The notes: generated by a model not told the origin, from the letters alone. A stretch of 54,599 nucleotides of DNA from Methanobacteriota archaeon (GCA_002719395.1 PBHM01000021.1:56066-110664), one strand, 5' to 3'; counted from the first letter of the stretch, positions 17,433-26,406 are shown. Made by a program: numbers and translations.

Positions 17433-18844
17433 TCATCATCACCAAAGCGAGCCACAACTTTCATCTCCACTGCAATTGGCGTAGGTAGGGCTTTGATGGC
17501 TATGGTCGTTCTCGTGGGACCATAGGCTCCAAGCGTTTCAGCCCAAACTTCATTGTATCCTTTAAAATCACGATCCATGTCGATGAGAAAAGTCGTAACA
17601 TCGACTACGTTTTCAAGTGATGCTCCTGCTTCATTGAGTATTTTTTCAATATTTGAAACGACGGCTCTTGTTTGTGCTTTGATATCATAATCAACTGCTT
17701 TGCCGTTTTCGTCTTTAATCGCTCCACCCGGTATTTGACTGGTCCCTGGTTGTCTTGGCCCAACACCGGAGAGATACAGGACATTTCCTTCACGTCGTGC
17801 ATGAGGATATGCTCCAACTGGTTTGGGTGCTTCTTGACTATTCACCGATGTGTTGGTATCCGTCGGCTCCCATAATTCAGGATGTTGGGAGTGAATTGGC
17901 TGTTCTTTTATCTCAACCAGGTTCGAATCTTTTCCTTCATCAAGTACGTCCCTATCTCCTGCAAATGTTTCTACAGAATCTTCATCATATTCTTTGTCAC
18001 CTTGGCCACTTGATGTTGGATCGAGGACAACAACTGCCGCTCCAGCGCCGTGAATAGGTTCGTAGCCTAGGACCTCGCCTGTTAGATCATTTCTGTGTTG
18101 GTTCATTGAAGAAAGCCACCACATGGGTTTGAATGCAACGACTTTTTGTACCCTGATTTGATGATGAATTGTTCTGGATAATTGGGCCACATCTTCGAGT
18201 CTTCCTGCTCCTAGAAATTCCAATATTTTGAGGTTCCATTCATCATCCTTTGCTGAATGAATTCGGTCTTCATGAGGTTGTATAGGTGCTGTAAACATTC
18301 GATTCGATAAACTCATGATTGAAACAGCAACGGCTTTTCTACCTAATTGGTTGATTGCATCCAAACAGGATTTGGCAAGAACCGTCGTTTCGGCACGATT
18401 GGCATAAACATTTGATGAACAAATCACCACTGGCAATCTGTTGTCTGGATTGAGTAATTTACAGGCAACAACTGAACCTACGTCAATTGGAAATCCATCA
18501 TAGGCGACTTTCCGACTTTCCAGTCCACGATTTTGATTTGCTTTATGCCATGCTTCAGCTAATTCGGTGTCTACCCTGAATTGGTATGGAATTGAACCTA
18601 AGTCATGGAAGTCCGCATCAACCAGTACCCATTCAGGATTTGGATGTGCTTGAATTTGGTGACCAATAATGCTCGGCCATAACGTCGAATAGATGACAAG
18701 AACATCGGCATCTGTTTGTTCAATGATTTCTCTAGCATTGTCGTAGGCTTCACGAATTTTACCCCAGCCCTCGTTTTTTTCTGGTGCGAGTAGAGGATGC
18801 GGGTGGGCAGGAACCACGAGAGATTTCACTGGTTGGGCGGTCAT
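17429..18844 (-). CDS. Aminophenol dioxygenase alpha-like subunit fused to RidA-type 2-aminomuconate deaminase
   Basis: This is a two-domain protein of 471 aa. ATG 18844 is chosen because it overlaps the upstream TGA as ATGA, although the frame extends to 18874. Residues about 1-265 are LigB-fold (class III extradiol dioxygenase). The iron-site positions seen in the neighbouring subunit are lost here: SPHW becomes STLW and SLSHRHF becomes SLSNRMF. This fits the non-catalytic alpha subunit (AmnA type). An acidic linker follows. Residues about 341-471 are a complete RidA/YjgF domain with the conserved Arg in GPTRTT and Glu in AVEMKVVAR, as in AmnD, which hydrolyses 2-aminomuconate to 4-oxalocrotonate and ammonia. 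In bacteria these are separate genes. Assignment of the exact substrate is inference; the RidA half could instead be a general enamine/imine deaminase. Confidence 0.85.
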   Translation of the reverse strand: MTAQPVKSLVVPAHPHPLLAPEKNEGWGKIREAYDNAREIIEQTDADVLVIYSTLWPSIIGHQIQAHPNPEWVLVDADFHDLGSIPYQFRVDTELAEAWHKANQNRGLESRKVAYDGFPIDVGSVVACKLLNPDNRLPVVICSSNVYANRAETTVLAKSCLDAINQLGRKAVAVSIMSLSNRMFTAPIQPHEDRIHSAKDDEWNLKILEFLGAGRLEDVAQLSRTIHHQIRVQKVVAFKPMWWLSSMNQHRNDLTGEVLGYEPIHGAGAAVVVLDPTSSGQGDKEYDEDSVETFAGDRDVLDEGKDSNLVEIKEQPIHSQHPELWEPTDTNTSVNSQEAPKPVGAYPHARREGNVLYLSGVGPRQPGTSQIPGGAIKDENGKAVDYDIKAQTRAVVSNIEKILNEAGASLENVVDVTTFLIDMDRDFKGYNEVWAETLGAYGPTRTTIAIKALPTPIAVEMKVVARFGDDE

Positions 18845-19740
18845 GAGTTCTCCCTCCAATTTCTTGATGGCCATTCCATGATTGCATTCCCAGTTCCGAT
18901 GATTGTGCCATATCCGTGTAAAATAGCGGGTTCATCTGGCATGTCTAATGCAGATAACATCCATGTTAATGCACCTCCATCGCTTTCTGCGATGGCTTGT
19001 TCGACAAATTCAGGCATCTCATTGACAATTTGCTGGCTTTTCCCAGACCGCATGAGTTCAATCATTCTCATATCCCATAGATGCATGGCATGACTTGAGA
19101 TGTGCTCAACACTCATATCCTCTGGAACCTCGCTTTCAGTTGTAAAGTGGCGATGCGAGAGAGAATTACTCGCTACAATTACACACTTTTTGCCGCTTTC
19201 TAGAATTGCCTTTCTGGTGGCTTTTCCAAGTTGAATCATCATTTCTTGCATTACTTCAACCGAGTAATAAGCGTGTCCTCGGTTACTTGAGATACTCACG
19301 ATTGGCTTATCCCATTCAGGTCTGATCATGTGGCAAGATGTGATGGTTCCATAATCAATTCTGAAATCTTGATTTTCCATCATTTTTACAGCCAAGCCGT
19401 CATCTTTGGCCTGGTCATGAATGGCTTTGGACAATTCAACATCAACAGTTACATCATATTTGAATCGAAATAAATTTGGAAAAATTGGATCCACAGAAAG
19501 AGATTCAAATCTTTCTAGTCCAAGAAAATGAGTGCCGACATAGGTTTGCCAATGTGGCGATAAAATGACGATACAATCGTAATCAACATCTTCCAAGGAT
19601 TTTCTAAGCCGTTCATATCCCCATCGTAATTGCTCCCATCCACCTTCTGAATTAGGCTCATTTTGAGGCGGATTTTCCGCATAAACCAAATGTGGTGGAT
19701 GAGGTGCTAGCAATCCAGCCACGATTTGACCTTCCGCCAT
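18841..19740 (-). CDS. amnB: 2-aminophenol 1,6-dioxygenase beta (catalytic) subunit
   Basis: This 299-aa class III extradiol dioxygenase opens aminophenol-type rings to 2-aminomuconic 6-semialdehyde. The N-terminus (LLAPHPPHLVYAENPPQNEP) closely matches bacterial AmnB as I remember it. The iron ligands known for Comamonas aminophenol dioxygenase (His13, His62, Glu251) and catalytic His195 appear here at a constant offset of one: His14, His63, Glu252 and His196. The family length is about 305 aa. The gene overlaps the alpha/RidA gene by 4 bp and is followed by the EF-hand permease, forming a three-gene operon. It is divergent from a small membrane-protein gene 54 bp away. The true substrate may be 2-aminophenol or a ring-substituted relative. 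Confidence 0.9.
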   Translation of the reverse strand: MAEGQIVAGLLAPHPPHLVYAENPPQNEPNSEGGWEQLRWGYERLRKSLEDVDYDCIVILSPHWQTYVGTHFLGLERFESLSVDPIFPNLFRFKYDVTVDVELSKAIHDQAKDDGLAVKMMENQDFRIDYGTITSCHMIRPEWDKPIVSISSNRGHAYYSVEVMQEMMIQLGKATRKAILESGKKCVIVASNSLSHRHFTTESEVPEDMSVEHISSHAMHLWDMRMIELMRSGKSQQIVNEMPEFVEQAIAESDGGALTWMLSALDMPDEPAILHGYGTIIGTGNAIMEWPSRNWRENS

Positions 19741-19794
19741 AGAACGACCACAAATAACCGGACTTTCTATGCATCGGAAGGAAGTGGACGAAAT

Positions 19795-20193
19795 ATGGGG
19801 GATACGTCAGTACAACACAATGCCGTGCCGGGCATCATTGGCTTCATTTTTGGAATGTTTTTTCAATACCTGGATCTTCGATTCACTACATATTATCCCA
19901 ACCCCATGCAATATGCGTTATTGCTGGCGATTGTCGCCTCACCACTTATTGCAAAACTCACCGGCATACCTGCATCCAAAGATCACATGTTTGGAGTAGG
20001 AGTAGTCGCCCTACCTCTAGCGATACTTTGGTTTCTTGGATTTTCTTATTTTGTATTCGCGATACCAGGAATATTGTGGATTTGGATGTCGGTTTCATGG
20101 CCTCAATACCACTTGCCTCCGTTTAGAATTGGCGTTTGGCATGGCATGGGTATTGCTTTTACAGCCTTCGTCGGTGTTTTGATGATCGCTTAA
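19795..20193 (+). CDS. Small polytopic membrane protein (132 aa)
   Basis: ATG 19795 is chosen, since the frame upstream of it would overlap the divergent amnB start. The protein is mostly hydrophobic, with four or five helices (GIIGFIFGMFFQYLDL, YALLLAIVASPLIAKL, GVVALPLAILWFLGFSYFVF, GIAFTAFVGVLMIA). It has no recognised motif or charge pattern of a known transporter. It is the only plus-strand gene inside the long minus-strand metabolic block and ends 1 bp before the panB stop. Its function is unknown. It could be a lineage-specific accessory membrane protein and need not belong to the catabolic genes. Confidence 0.75.
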   Translation: MGDTSVQHNAVPGIIGFIFGMFFQYLDLRFTTYYPNPMQYALLLAIVASPLIAKLTGIPASKDHMFGVGVVALPLAILWFLGFSYFVFAIPGILWIWMSVSWPQYHLPPFRIGVWHGMGIAFTAFVGVLMIA

Positions 20194-20194
20194 G

Positions 20195-21010
20195 TTAATA
20201 CGATTCACTTTCGTTTGGAAAATCACCATCTCGAACATCTTTACAAAATGACTTGACTGCATCGGTTATCGATTCTTCAAGGTTAAGATATCTGCGTAAA
20301 AACCTCGGTGAGAAATCAGTGGTAATTCCAAGGAGGTCATGAAGAACCAATACCTGTCCATCGCAATGGGGTCCAGCACCAATGCCAATGATTGGGATGG
20401 ACACAGATTCTGTAACTGCCCGTGCGAGTTCACTCGGTATTTTCTCTAATACAATCCCAAAACAGCCTGCCTGTTCAAGCAACTTCGCGTCTTCAATGAG
20501 TTTTTTTGCTTCTTCTTCTTCTTTGGCTCGAACGCTGTAAGTTCCAAATTTGTAAATCGACTGAGGAGTCAGTCCTAAATGCCCCATCACCGGGATGCCT
20601 GCGGTCAAAATTCTCTCGATACTTTCAACGATCTCGGAACCTCCCTCAAGTTTCACAGCATGGCCATTGGTTTCTTTCATAATCTTGATTGCACTTTCTA
20701 AGGCGAGTCGGGAATTTCCTTGATAGGTTCCAAATGGCATATCTACAACAATCAGTGCTTTTTCGACGGCTCTTTCAACACACTGTGCATGATAGATCAT
20801 ATGCTCTAGCGTCATTGGAACAGTCGTATCTTTTCCAGCCATCACATTTGATGCAGAATCACCCACGAGGATGATGTCGACACCTCCTTGGTCTACCAGT
20901 TTAGCCAGAGAATAATCGTAGGCGGTCAGCATAGTAATTTTCTCCCCTGCAGCCTTCATTTCTTGAAGCGTATGGGTTGTAATTTTCTTCGCATTAGCAT
21001 GGATTGACAT
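20195..21010 (-). CDS. panB: 3-methyl-2-oxobutanoate hydroxymethyltransferase
   Basis: PanB transfers a one-carbon unit from a methylene-tetrahydropterin to 2-oxoisovalerate, giving ketopantoate for coenzyme A synthesis. At 271 aa it has the normal length. The TIM-barrel signatures are present: [27 protein letters not shown] with a metal-binding Asp, VVDMPFG with the second Asp, AVKLEGG with the Glu, and [18 protein letters not shown]. It lies 49 bp downstream of the aldehyde dehydrogenase on the same strand and may be carried by the same transcript. No other pantothenate gene is in the window, so its place here may be incidental. Confidence 0.96.
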   Translation of the reverse strand: MSIHANAKKITTHTLQEMKAAGEKITMLTAYDYSLAKLVDQGGVDIILVGDSASNVMAGKDTTVPMTLEHMIYHAQCVERAVEKALIVVDMPFGTYQGNSRLALESAIKIMKETNGHAVKLEGGSEIVESIERILTAGIPVMGHLGLTPQSIYKFGTYSVRAKEEEEAKKLIEDAKLLEQAGCFGIVLEKIPSELARAVTESVSIPIIGIGAGPHCDGQVLVLHDLLGITTDFSPRFLRRYLNLEESITDAVKSFCKDVRDGDFPNESESY

Positions 21011-21059
21011 CTTGGCCCCTTACAACGGAACAACAGTCATGATTTGAATGAGTCGTTTT

Positions 21060-22436
21060 TTAATCCATAACACAAATGTTGATTGGTTGAGAAAAAAATT
21101 CAAGTGACCATCGACCACCTTCTCTGCCTAAACCCGAGTCCTTCACTCCTCCGAACGGGACTCTTAAATCACGATGTAACCAAGTATTCACCCAAATCAT
21201 ACCGGATTCTATTTTTTCTGCAACAGCCATTCCTCGCTGTTTTGACCAAACTGAACCTGCCAATCCATAATCGGTATTATTGGCAATAGCGATGGCTTCT
21301 TCATCAGACTGGAAGGTGTGAATTGTTACTACAGGTCCAAATATTTCTTCGGTAGAACAACGTGAATCAGGCTCTAAACCAGTGATGACTGTTGGTGGAA
21401 TGAAAAATCCATTCTCTCCAGATTGTTCACCACCTGTGAGAATTTCTCCGCCCTCTTCTTTTGCTAATTCGATGTATGATAGCACCTTTTGCATATGGTT
21501 TTCTGAAATAACAGGGCCTATTGAAAAGTTGTTGACTTGAGGAATAAATTCCTTCATGAATTCGTCATAAATTGACGCATGAACGAGAATACGACTGCCA
21601 CAAAGACATATCTGCCCTGAATTGAGAAAACCTGCACGTACAACTCCCGGGATTGCAATGGAAAGATCGGCATCATCAAGAATAATCGACGAATTTTTCC
21701 CTCCTAATTCCAGACTTAATTTTTTGAACATTGGCGCAGCAATACTGGCTACAATTCTTCCAGTTTGGGTTCCTCCTGTGAAAGAAATTGCATCGATATC
21801 TGGATGTTCAATAATCGATTGACCAACTTCATGTCCAAATCCATGAACCATGTTCACGACTCCTTTTGGGAATTGGATATCTTCCAAAATTTGACATAGG
21901 GCATGTGCAGAAAGAGGTGTTAACTCGCTTGGTTTTGCAACGACGGTATTTCCCATGAGTAAGGCAGGTGCCAGTTTCCAAGTCAGTAGATATAGCGGTA
22001 AATTCCATGGAGTGATGAGGGCCACTACGCCCATTGGTTTTCGCAGGATAAAATTTGTAGCGTCATCCATGCGATATTCATTCTCGGAGATATGAGTATG
22101 ATATTCACTGAAAAATCTAAAATTTTTGATACATCTGTCGATATCAACATTCAAAGCGACTTCAATCGGTTTTCCCGTGTCAAGTGATTCTACTTTTGCG
22201 AGTTCACTCTTTCTTTGTTCAATCGCATCAGCAATTTTTCCTAACCATTGAGCCCTTTCCTCTATGGTTCGATTTGCCCAATCCTTTTTGGCCTCCTTGG
22301 CAGCAGAAATTGAAGCATTTGCGTCTAAGGTACGAGGGATTTTTGCAATTTTTTCCCCCGTTGCTGGTCCAATATCATCGATAGTTTCGATTTCTGTTTC
22401 AAAAGAACCAGCAATGTAATTTTGGACGATAATCAT
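21060..22436 (-). CDS. Aldehyde dehydrogenase, 2-aminomuconic/2-hydroxymuconic semialdehyde type
   Basis: This 458-aa NAD-dependent aldehyde dehydrogenase has the complete active site: Asn145 in TPWNLP, Lys168 in AKPSELTP, Glu243 in LELGGKN and Cys277 in SGQICLCGSR. Sequence features such as NFRFFSEYH and PFGGVKDSGLGREGG resemble the ALDH8A1/AmnC/XylG group, which oxidises ring-cleavage semialdehydes to muconates. Given the aminophenol dioxygenase genes 1.3 kb away, a role as 2-aminomuconic semialdehyde dehydrogenase (AmnC step) is the best guess. Other aldehydes remain possible. The start overlaps the preceding hydrolase stop as ATGA, so translation is coupled. Confidence 0.88.
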   Translation of the reverse strand: MIIVQNYIAGSFETEIETIDDIGPATGEKIAKIPRTLDANASISAAKEAKKDWANRTIEERAQWLGKIADAIEQRKSELAKVESLDTGKPIEVALNVDIDRCIKNFRFFSEYHTHISENEYRMDDATNFILRKPMGVVALITPWNLPLYLLTWKLAPALLMGNTVVAKPSELTPLSAHALCQILEDIQFPKGVVNMVHGFGHEVGQSIIEHPDIDAISFTGGTQTGRIVASIAAPMFKKLSLELGGKNSSIILDDADLSIAIPGVVRAGFLNSGQICLCGSRILVHASIYDEFMKEFIPQVNNFSIGPVISENHMQKVLSYIELAKEEGGEILTGGEQSGENGFFIPPTVITGLEPDSRCSTEEIFGPVVTIHTFQSDEEAIAIANNTDYGLAGSVWSKQRGMAVAEKIESGMIWVNTWLHRDLRVPFGGVKDSGLGREGGRWSLEFFSQPINICVMD

Positions 22437-23548
22437 ACGTCGACCTCATATTGCCATCGGTCTCTATCTGGGTCCCATTCATCCCATGTTGGGATGTTTT
22501 TGAGTATCTCAATTCGATTTTCAGGGACGATGCCTGGGACAATGAATGCCTTTTGTCGGTGCAAGGGGTAGGGGTTTCTCAATTCAAATCCAAGAGTTCC
22601 TAATATCGAGCGAGCAACGTACCATGTGGCTTGGGCGTTCCAACCATGAGCAATTTTAATGACAATACCTAAGCCGTCAGGATAGTCTTCATGAAGGATT
22701 GCAAGCCCAAGCAATCCATCAGCTCCTTCCTTTGCAATTACTTTACCTTCCCCAACCTTGAGAATTGTCGAATCCAATCGATTGAATCCTCCAACCAAGT
22801 CTGGATGGCGACACATCGCCTCCCAGATCCAATCTTCGTCTTTATCACGAACCAAGCCCGCGTAAATTTTTGCCAATTCAGAAACCGTATTACTTACCGT
22901 CGGCAAACCACACCCATCTTTCGCAATACGAAGTGGTTTCCAAGATTTACCTAAAAATCGGCGAAGCTGCTCCATGTATGCTTGAAACACCTCATGTTCA
23001 GGCAAAGTGTAACCCGCTCTATTCCATCCTTTGGCTCTACATCCTTTCAAAATTGCCGCATGTTCCCCGCTGCATGTATGAAACCATCTTCTTGGCCTGC
23101 GAACCTGGCGACCGAATTGAACGAGCGGAACATCCAACGGCGTCATCATCAATGGCCATTCTGATTTTGCGAGAAGTGATTGAGCAGTAGCCACGTGTTC
23201 TGTATCTCCGTTATGGCTTGCCACAGAGATGGCTTTCTGTTCCCAACTGCAATCCTCTAATTCTTTGACGAATGATTTGAGCATGAACGGTTTCATCATT
23301 GACCTTCCATAGCAAAGGACATTCCCTCCAAAGGAATGGATTACTTCATTCCCATGGCACCATGCAACAGCGCCATGAACGGTGTTTTCACTTACTCCAT
23401 TTCTTCTGTAGTCTACTAAAGGTTCCCATTCCACATCACGTCCGGTTGGTATACCTTGTATGTCTTCTCCAAAGGGGGAGTCAGGATATACCTGAGAGCC
23501 CGGTTGACCTGGAGAAACCGCTGAATGAGGATCATGTTGAATGGTCAT
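22433..23548 (-). CDS. Asparaginase-II-family amidohydrolase (PF06089-like)
   Basis: The 371-aa form starting at ATG 23548 is preferred because it overlaps the LLM oxidoreductase stop as ATGA; the frame extends to 23599. The fold is that of Rhizobium etli type asparaginase. The Ser-x-x-Lys nucleophile pair is visible as S83-M-M-K86, and the two metal-site cysteines are at C159 (CSGEH) and C213 (DGCG), with the 54-residue spacing of the family. The usual Lys of CSGKH is Glu162 here, so the metal site is altered. It could hydrolyse asparagine or another amide made by the neighbouring enzymes. The position inside the operon favours a pathway-specific amide, which is inference. Confidence 0.82.
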   Translation of the reverse strand: MTIQHDPHSAVSPGQPGSQVYPDSPFGEDIQGIPTGRDVEWEPLVDYRRNGVSENTVHGAVAWCHGNEVIHSFGGNVLCYGRSMMKPFMLKSFVKELEDCSWEQKAISVASHNGDTEHVATAQSLLAKSEWPLMMTPLDVPLVQFGRQVRRPRRWFHTCSGEHAAILKGCRAKGWNRAGYTLPEHEVFQAYMEQLRRFLGKSWKPLRIAKDGCGLPTVSNTVSELAKIYAGLVRDKDEDWIWEAMCRHPDLVGGFNRLDSTILKVGEGKVIAKEGADGLLGLAILHEDYPDGLGIVIKIAHGWNAQATWYVARSILGTLGFELRNPYPLHRQKAFIVPGIVPENRIEILKNIPTWDEWDPDRDRWQYEVDV

Positions 23549-24777
23549 AAAATTCTCTCCAAACCTTTCTCGATTAACGGGACCACTTGGGTCATCCACG
23601 CTTCCATATTTCGCATCACTCTCGCTGAGTCATGGTTGAAAAAGTCAAACCATGTCATGATTCTATCCTCTGGATGAAACCGTTCCAGTGCTTGTTTTGC
23701 AACCTCTTTTGGATTGCCAATGAGTGCATTATTGGCCGCTTTTTTGACCTTATCTGGGTCAAGTGTTCCATCCAGTGCTCGCCAATATGCCCCAAGGGCA
23801 AGTTCGGCTTCTTTTTGAGCAGCAAGGTTTTGTTGCTCTTCATCTAAGTCACCCTCGGCATTAAGGAACACAAACGTTGTTCTTGGCATATCTCTCCTTT
23901 CCCATTTACCGCCATCTTGGTGAAAACAATCTCGCATCCTTTGGTGCGTCGCTTCGATGACATCAGGAGAAGTGATGGATAAGTTGAAAACTTTCACGGG
24001 CAAGATTTGGTTGAAGAATACTTGAGCATAAGGATCGTGCGTGCCAGCAACTAATTCCAGTTGTTCCTTTGGAAATTGTGTAGGAACGATTGATATCTCT
24101 TCAAATTCATATCTCCTCTCAAAAGAGATGGCCTCTACTTCACCACCAGCAGTTTCAAGCAAATTTGTCCAATCTTCTTTATTTCTGAAATGTTCTTTTG
24201 TAAGAACCGTGTCTTTTACGTCATCAGAGTGTAAGGTGTCACCTCTCAATAAACGAAGGAATACTTCACCGGCTTCCATAAAAATTTGTCCACGTAGTGC
24301 AGGCCATGCCGCTTTTTCAATTTCATTTCGAGGTGTGATGCCATATGGTCGAGCCATAAATTCGAATCGTCCGGCAGAAAAACCAACGTGAAGTTTACGC
24401 TTGTCACCGCGAAGTTTCAGAAATTGCAGGGTATTTGCGATTCTCTCTGCAACAGGGATTGGACCTCCACCTGCAAGTATACTTATCACGGCTGAACCAA
24501 CATCAATCTTACTTGTGCGCTGAAAAGTTTCCAAGGCTAGTTGTGGAAAATCAGTGCACAGTCCAACTTCTCCCTTCCAGTGAGGTACAACTGGTTGGTC
24601 ATTCTGTTGTTGTGTTTGAGTTGAAAGATGGGCTTGAGCAATCCATGCGACACCAAAACCGAGGCGATCGGCGCATTCAACTTGCTCAAAATAATTTCTA
24701 AACATCTCTTCTTCATTAGGTGTGTATCCTTCATGGTCAGGAGTCTGACTGATTGAAAAGAAAATGTCGTATTCCAT
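23545..24777 (-). CDS. LLM-class flavin-dependent monooxygenase
   Basis: This 410-aa protein has the luciferase-like TIM-barrel family pattern. A short first strand (YDIFFSISQTPDH) is followed by FEQVECADRLGFGVAWIAQAH, then the region IDVGSAVISILAGGGPIPVAERIANTLQFL and the later KLHVGFSAGRFEFMARPYGI. Such enzymes use reduced FMN and oxygen to hydroxylate or cleave small substrates. At 410 aa it is longer than the usual 330-360, the extra length being in the C-terminal half. It sits between a TPR-like gene (3 bp gap) and the asparaginase-like gene (ATGA overlap). A hydroxylation feeding the aminophenol route is possible but not shown. No flavin reductase is visible nearby. Confidence 0.85.
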   Translation of the reverse strand: MEYDIFFSISQTPDHEGYTPNEEEMFRNYFEQVECADRLGFGVAWIAQAHLSTQTQQQNDQPVVPHWKGEVGLCTDFPQLALETFQRTSKIDVGSAVISILAGGGPIPVAERIANTLQFLKLRGDKRKLHVGFSAGRFEFMARPYGITPRNEIEKAAWPALRGQIFMEAGEVFLRLLRGDTLHSDDVKDTVLTKEHFRNKEDWTNLLETAGGEVEAISFERRYEFEEISIVPTQFPKEQLELVAGTHDPYAQVFFNQILPVKVFNLSITSPDVIEATHQRMRDCFHQDGGKWERRDMPRTTFVFLNAEGDLDEEQQNLAAQKEAELALGAYWRALDGTLDPDKVKKAANNALIGNPKEVAKQALERFHPEDRIMTWFDFFNHDSARVMRNMEAWMTQVVPLIEKGLERIL

Positions 24778-24780
24778 TAC

Positions 24781-25584
24781 TCAGCCCACCACTTCTGTCA
24801 ATTTGGAAATTCGTTCTTTGAGAGGCGCTGGCACCGGAATATTTGATTCCATCATTTGTGTCATTACCGCGGAGAGTTGGACCATCGCTTCGTCCGGCTG
24901 ATTACTGATTTCCGCTAAATCAGCAAGGCCCCAACGAGATACTAAAACTCCGTCGAGATCACCAATTTCCTCAGCGATTTCTAATGACTCTTGCATCATT
25001 TCCATCGCTATTTCCAATTCTCCAATTGTAGCTTTGATGTGTGCAATATCTTGAATCGCTTCCATTCTTTCTGATTCTGATTGGGCCAGATTCAATCTTC
25101 TCTGGGAGAAAAGTTCTGCTGTATCCCAGTCTTCTTGTTGTTTTGCGATGTGACTTAACAAACTTAATCCAAATAAAATTCCATTTTCATCTTTTGATTG
25201 CTCTCTTAATCGCATGGAACGATTGGCCATTGTATTTGCATCGTCAAGTTCTTCCCGTCCTAGATATAGTAACGCAGCATGGTGAAACACCGCCGCTGCT
25301 AATTTTGAGTAATTTGCCTCTTGTTCAATGGCAAATGTCACGAAAGAGTCTATTTCAGACTCATCTCTCTTCATTTTCTCAAACAGAACCCAGCCCTTTT
25401 CTTCATCATCAGCAGCAACATCACTAGCGTGTGAAATAATTTTTTCGACCAAATCTTCTCTTCCAAGTTGCACTGCGACATCAATCATTCTCAAAGCCAG
25501 TGCCGTATCGATGACATCAGAACCTTGTTGATGTTTAATTATTTGGAGAATTTCTTCCGCAAATTCTTTCGAAATTCCACTCAA
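24781..25584 (-). CDS. TPR-like helical repeat protein
   Basis: This 267-aa soluble protein consists of paired amphipathic helices. TPR-like units are visible at LAAAVFHHAALLYLGREELDDANTMANRSM, GLSLLSHIAKQQEDWDTAELFSQRRL (shortened here to the recognisable core AALLYLGREELDDA), MEAIQDIAHIKATIGELEIA and VSRWGLADLAEISNQPDEA. There is no signal peptide or catalytic motif. It lies in the middle of the minus-strand block, 9 bp after the SDR gene and 3 bp before the LLM gene, so it is almost certainly co-transcribed. A scaffold or regulatory partner of the operon enzymes is the natural guess. I cannot assign a specific role. Confidence 0.82.
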   Translation of the reverse strand: MSGISKEFAEEILQIIKHQQGSDVIDTALALRMIDVAVQLGREDLVEKIISHASDVAADDEEKGWVLFEKMKRDESEIDSFVTFAIEQEANYSKLAAAVFHHAALLYLGREELDDANTMANRSMRLREQSKDENGILFGLSLLSHIAKQQEDWDTAELFSQRRLNLAQSESERMEAIQDIAHIKATIGELEIAMEMMQESLEIAEEIGDLDGVLVSRWGLADLAEISNQPDEAMVQLSAVMTQMMESNIPVPAPLKERISKLTEVVG

Positions 25585-25593
25585 AAAATCACC

Positions 25594-26406
25594 TCAAATA
25601 GAACGTAATCGTCCTCCATCAACGGCTAAACTCACGCCGCGGATGCCTCCGCTGCTCGGTAAACACAAGAATGCGATTGCTATGCCAGTTTCATCCGGGT
25701 GAATCAATCTTTGAATTGGAACTTGACTCATCCATTGGTGATTGATTTCATCATGAGATTTGCCAGTTTTTTGATGGATGGAATCCGCCAATGAGTCTAA
25801 ACGTTCAGTATCAGTAAACCCTGGAAGAATATTGTTGATGGTAATACAGGGTGGTAATTCTCTACTCAACGTTTTGGACCATGAAGCCATCGCACCTCTC
25901 AAAGTGTTTGATAATCCGATATTTGGGATTGGTTCTTTGACTGAGGTTGAGATGATATTAACGATGCGTCCGAAACCGGAAACAGTCATGCCAGGGAGGC
26001 ATCGTTGTACCAGCAAATGTGATGCATGCAAGTGTCTTTTGAACGGTGCTTCAAAATCTTGAATTTTGTTATCTATCAACGGCCCACCAGGTGGACCAGC
26101 GCTATTATTGATCAGGATGTGAAATGGCTCTTGTTTCAATTTCTCAGAGATTACTTCATCAAGCAGTTCAAGATTTTCTAAATCCATGACCATCATGTCA
26201 TGTCCTTCACCGGGTAATTCCTCAACCAGAGATTTCAATTCCTCTTCATTTCGGCTGCAAACCACAACTTTGGCTCCACAACGAGCGAGAGCCATTGCAG
26301 TGCTTCGCCCAATACCCTTTGAAGCGCCACATACAAGGGCCTTGTATCCTACCAAGATTGTTTCAGAATAAGGAAATTTGTCCACTTTATCACTCTCCGT
26401 CCGCAT
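25594..26406 (-). CDS. Short-chain dehydrogenase/reductase, atypical active site
   Basis: The Rossmann nucleotide site is clear: KALVCGASKGIGRSTAMAL with the Gly motif, VVVCSRNEEEL as strand 2 and LINNSAGPPGG as the NNxAG motif. The usual Tyr-x-x-x-Lys is not present. The corresponding stretch reads GLSNTLRGAMASWSKTL, a Ser/Arg variant seen in some FabG-like SDRs. The catalytic Ser region (NIISTSVKEP) is kept. ATG 26406 overlaps the formyltransferase gene by 17 bp. A GTG at 26385, just after that stop and preceded by GGAG, is an alternative start. The frame itself reaches 26430. The substrate is unknown; its operon position suggests a step in the same pathway. Confidence 0.83.
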   Translation of the reverse strand: MRTESDKVDKFPYSETILVGYKALVCGASKGIGRSTAMALARCGAKVVVCSRNEEELKSLVEELPGEGHDMMVMDLENLELLDEVISEKLKQEPFHILINNSAGPPGGPLIDNKIQDFEAPFKRHLHASHLLVQRCLPGMTVSGFGRIVNIISTSVKEPIPNIGLSNTLRGAMASWSKTLSRELPPCITINNILPGFTDTERLDSLADSIHQKTGKSHDEINHQWMSQVPIQRLIHPDETGIAIAFLCLPSSGGIRGVSLAVDGGRLRSI

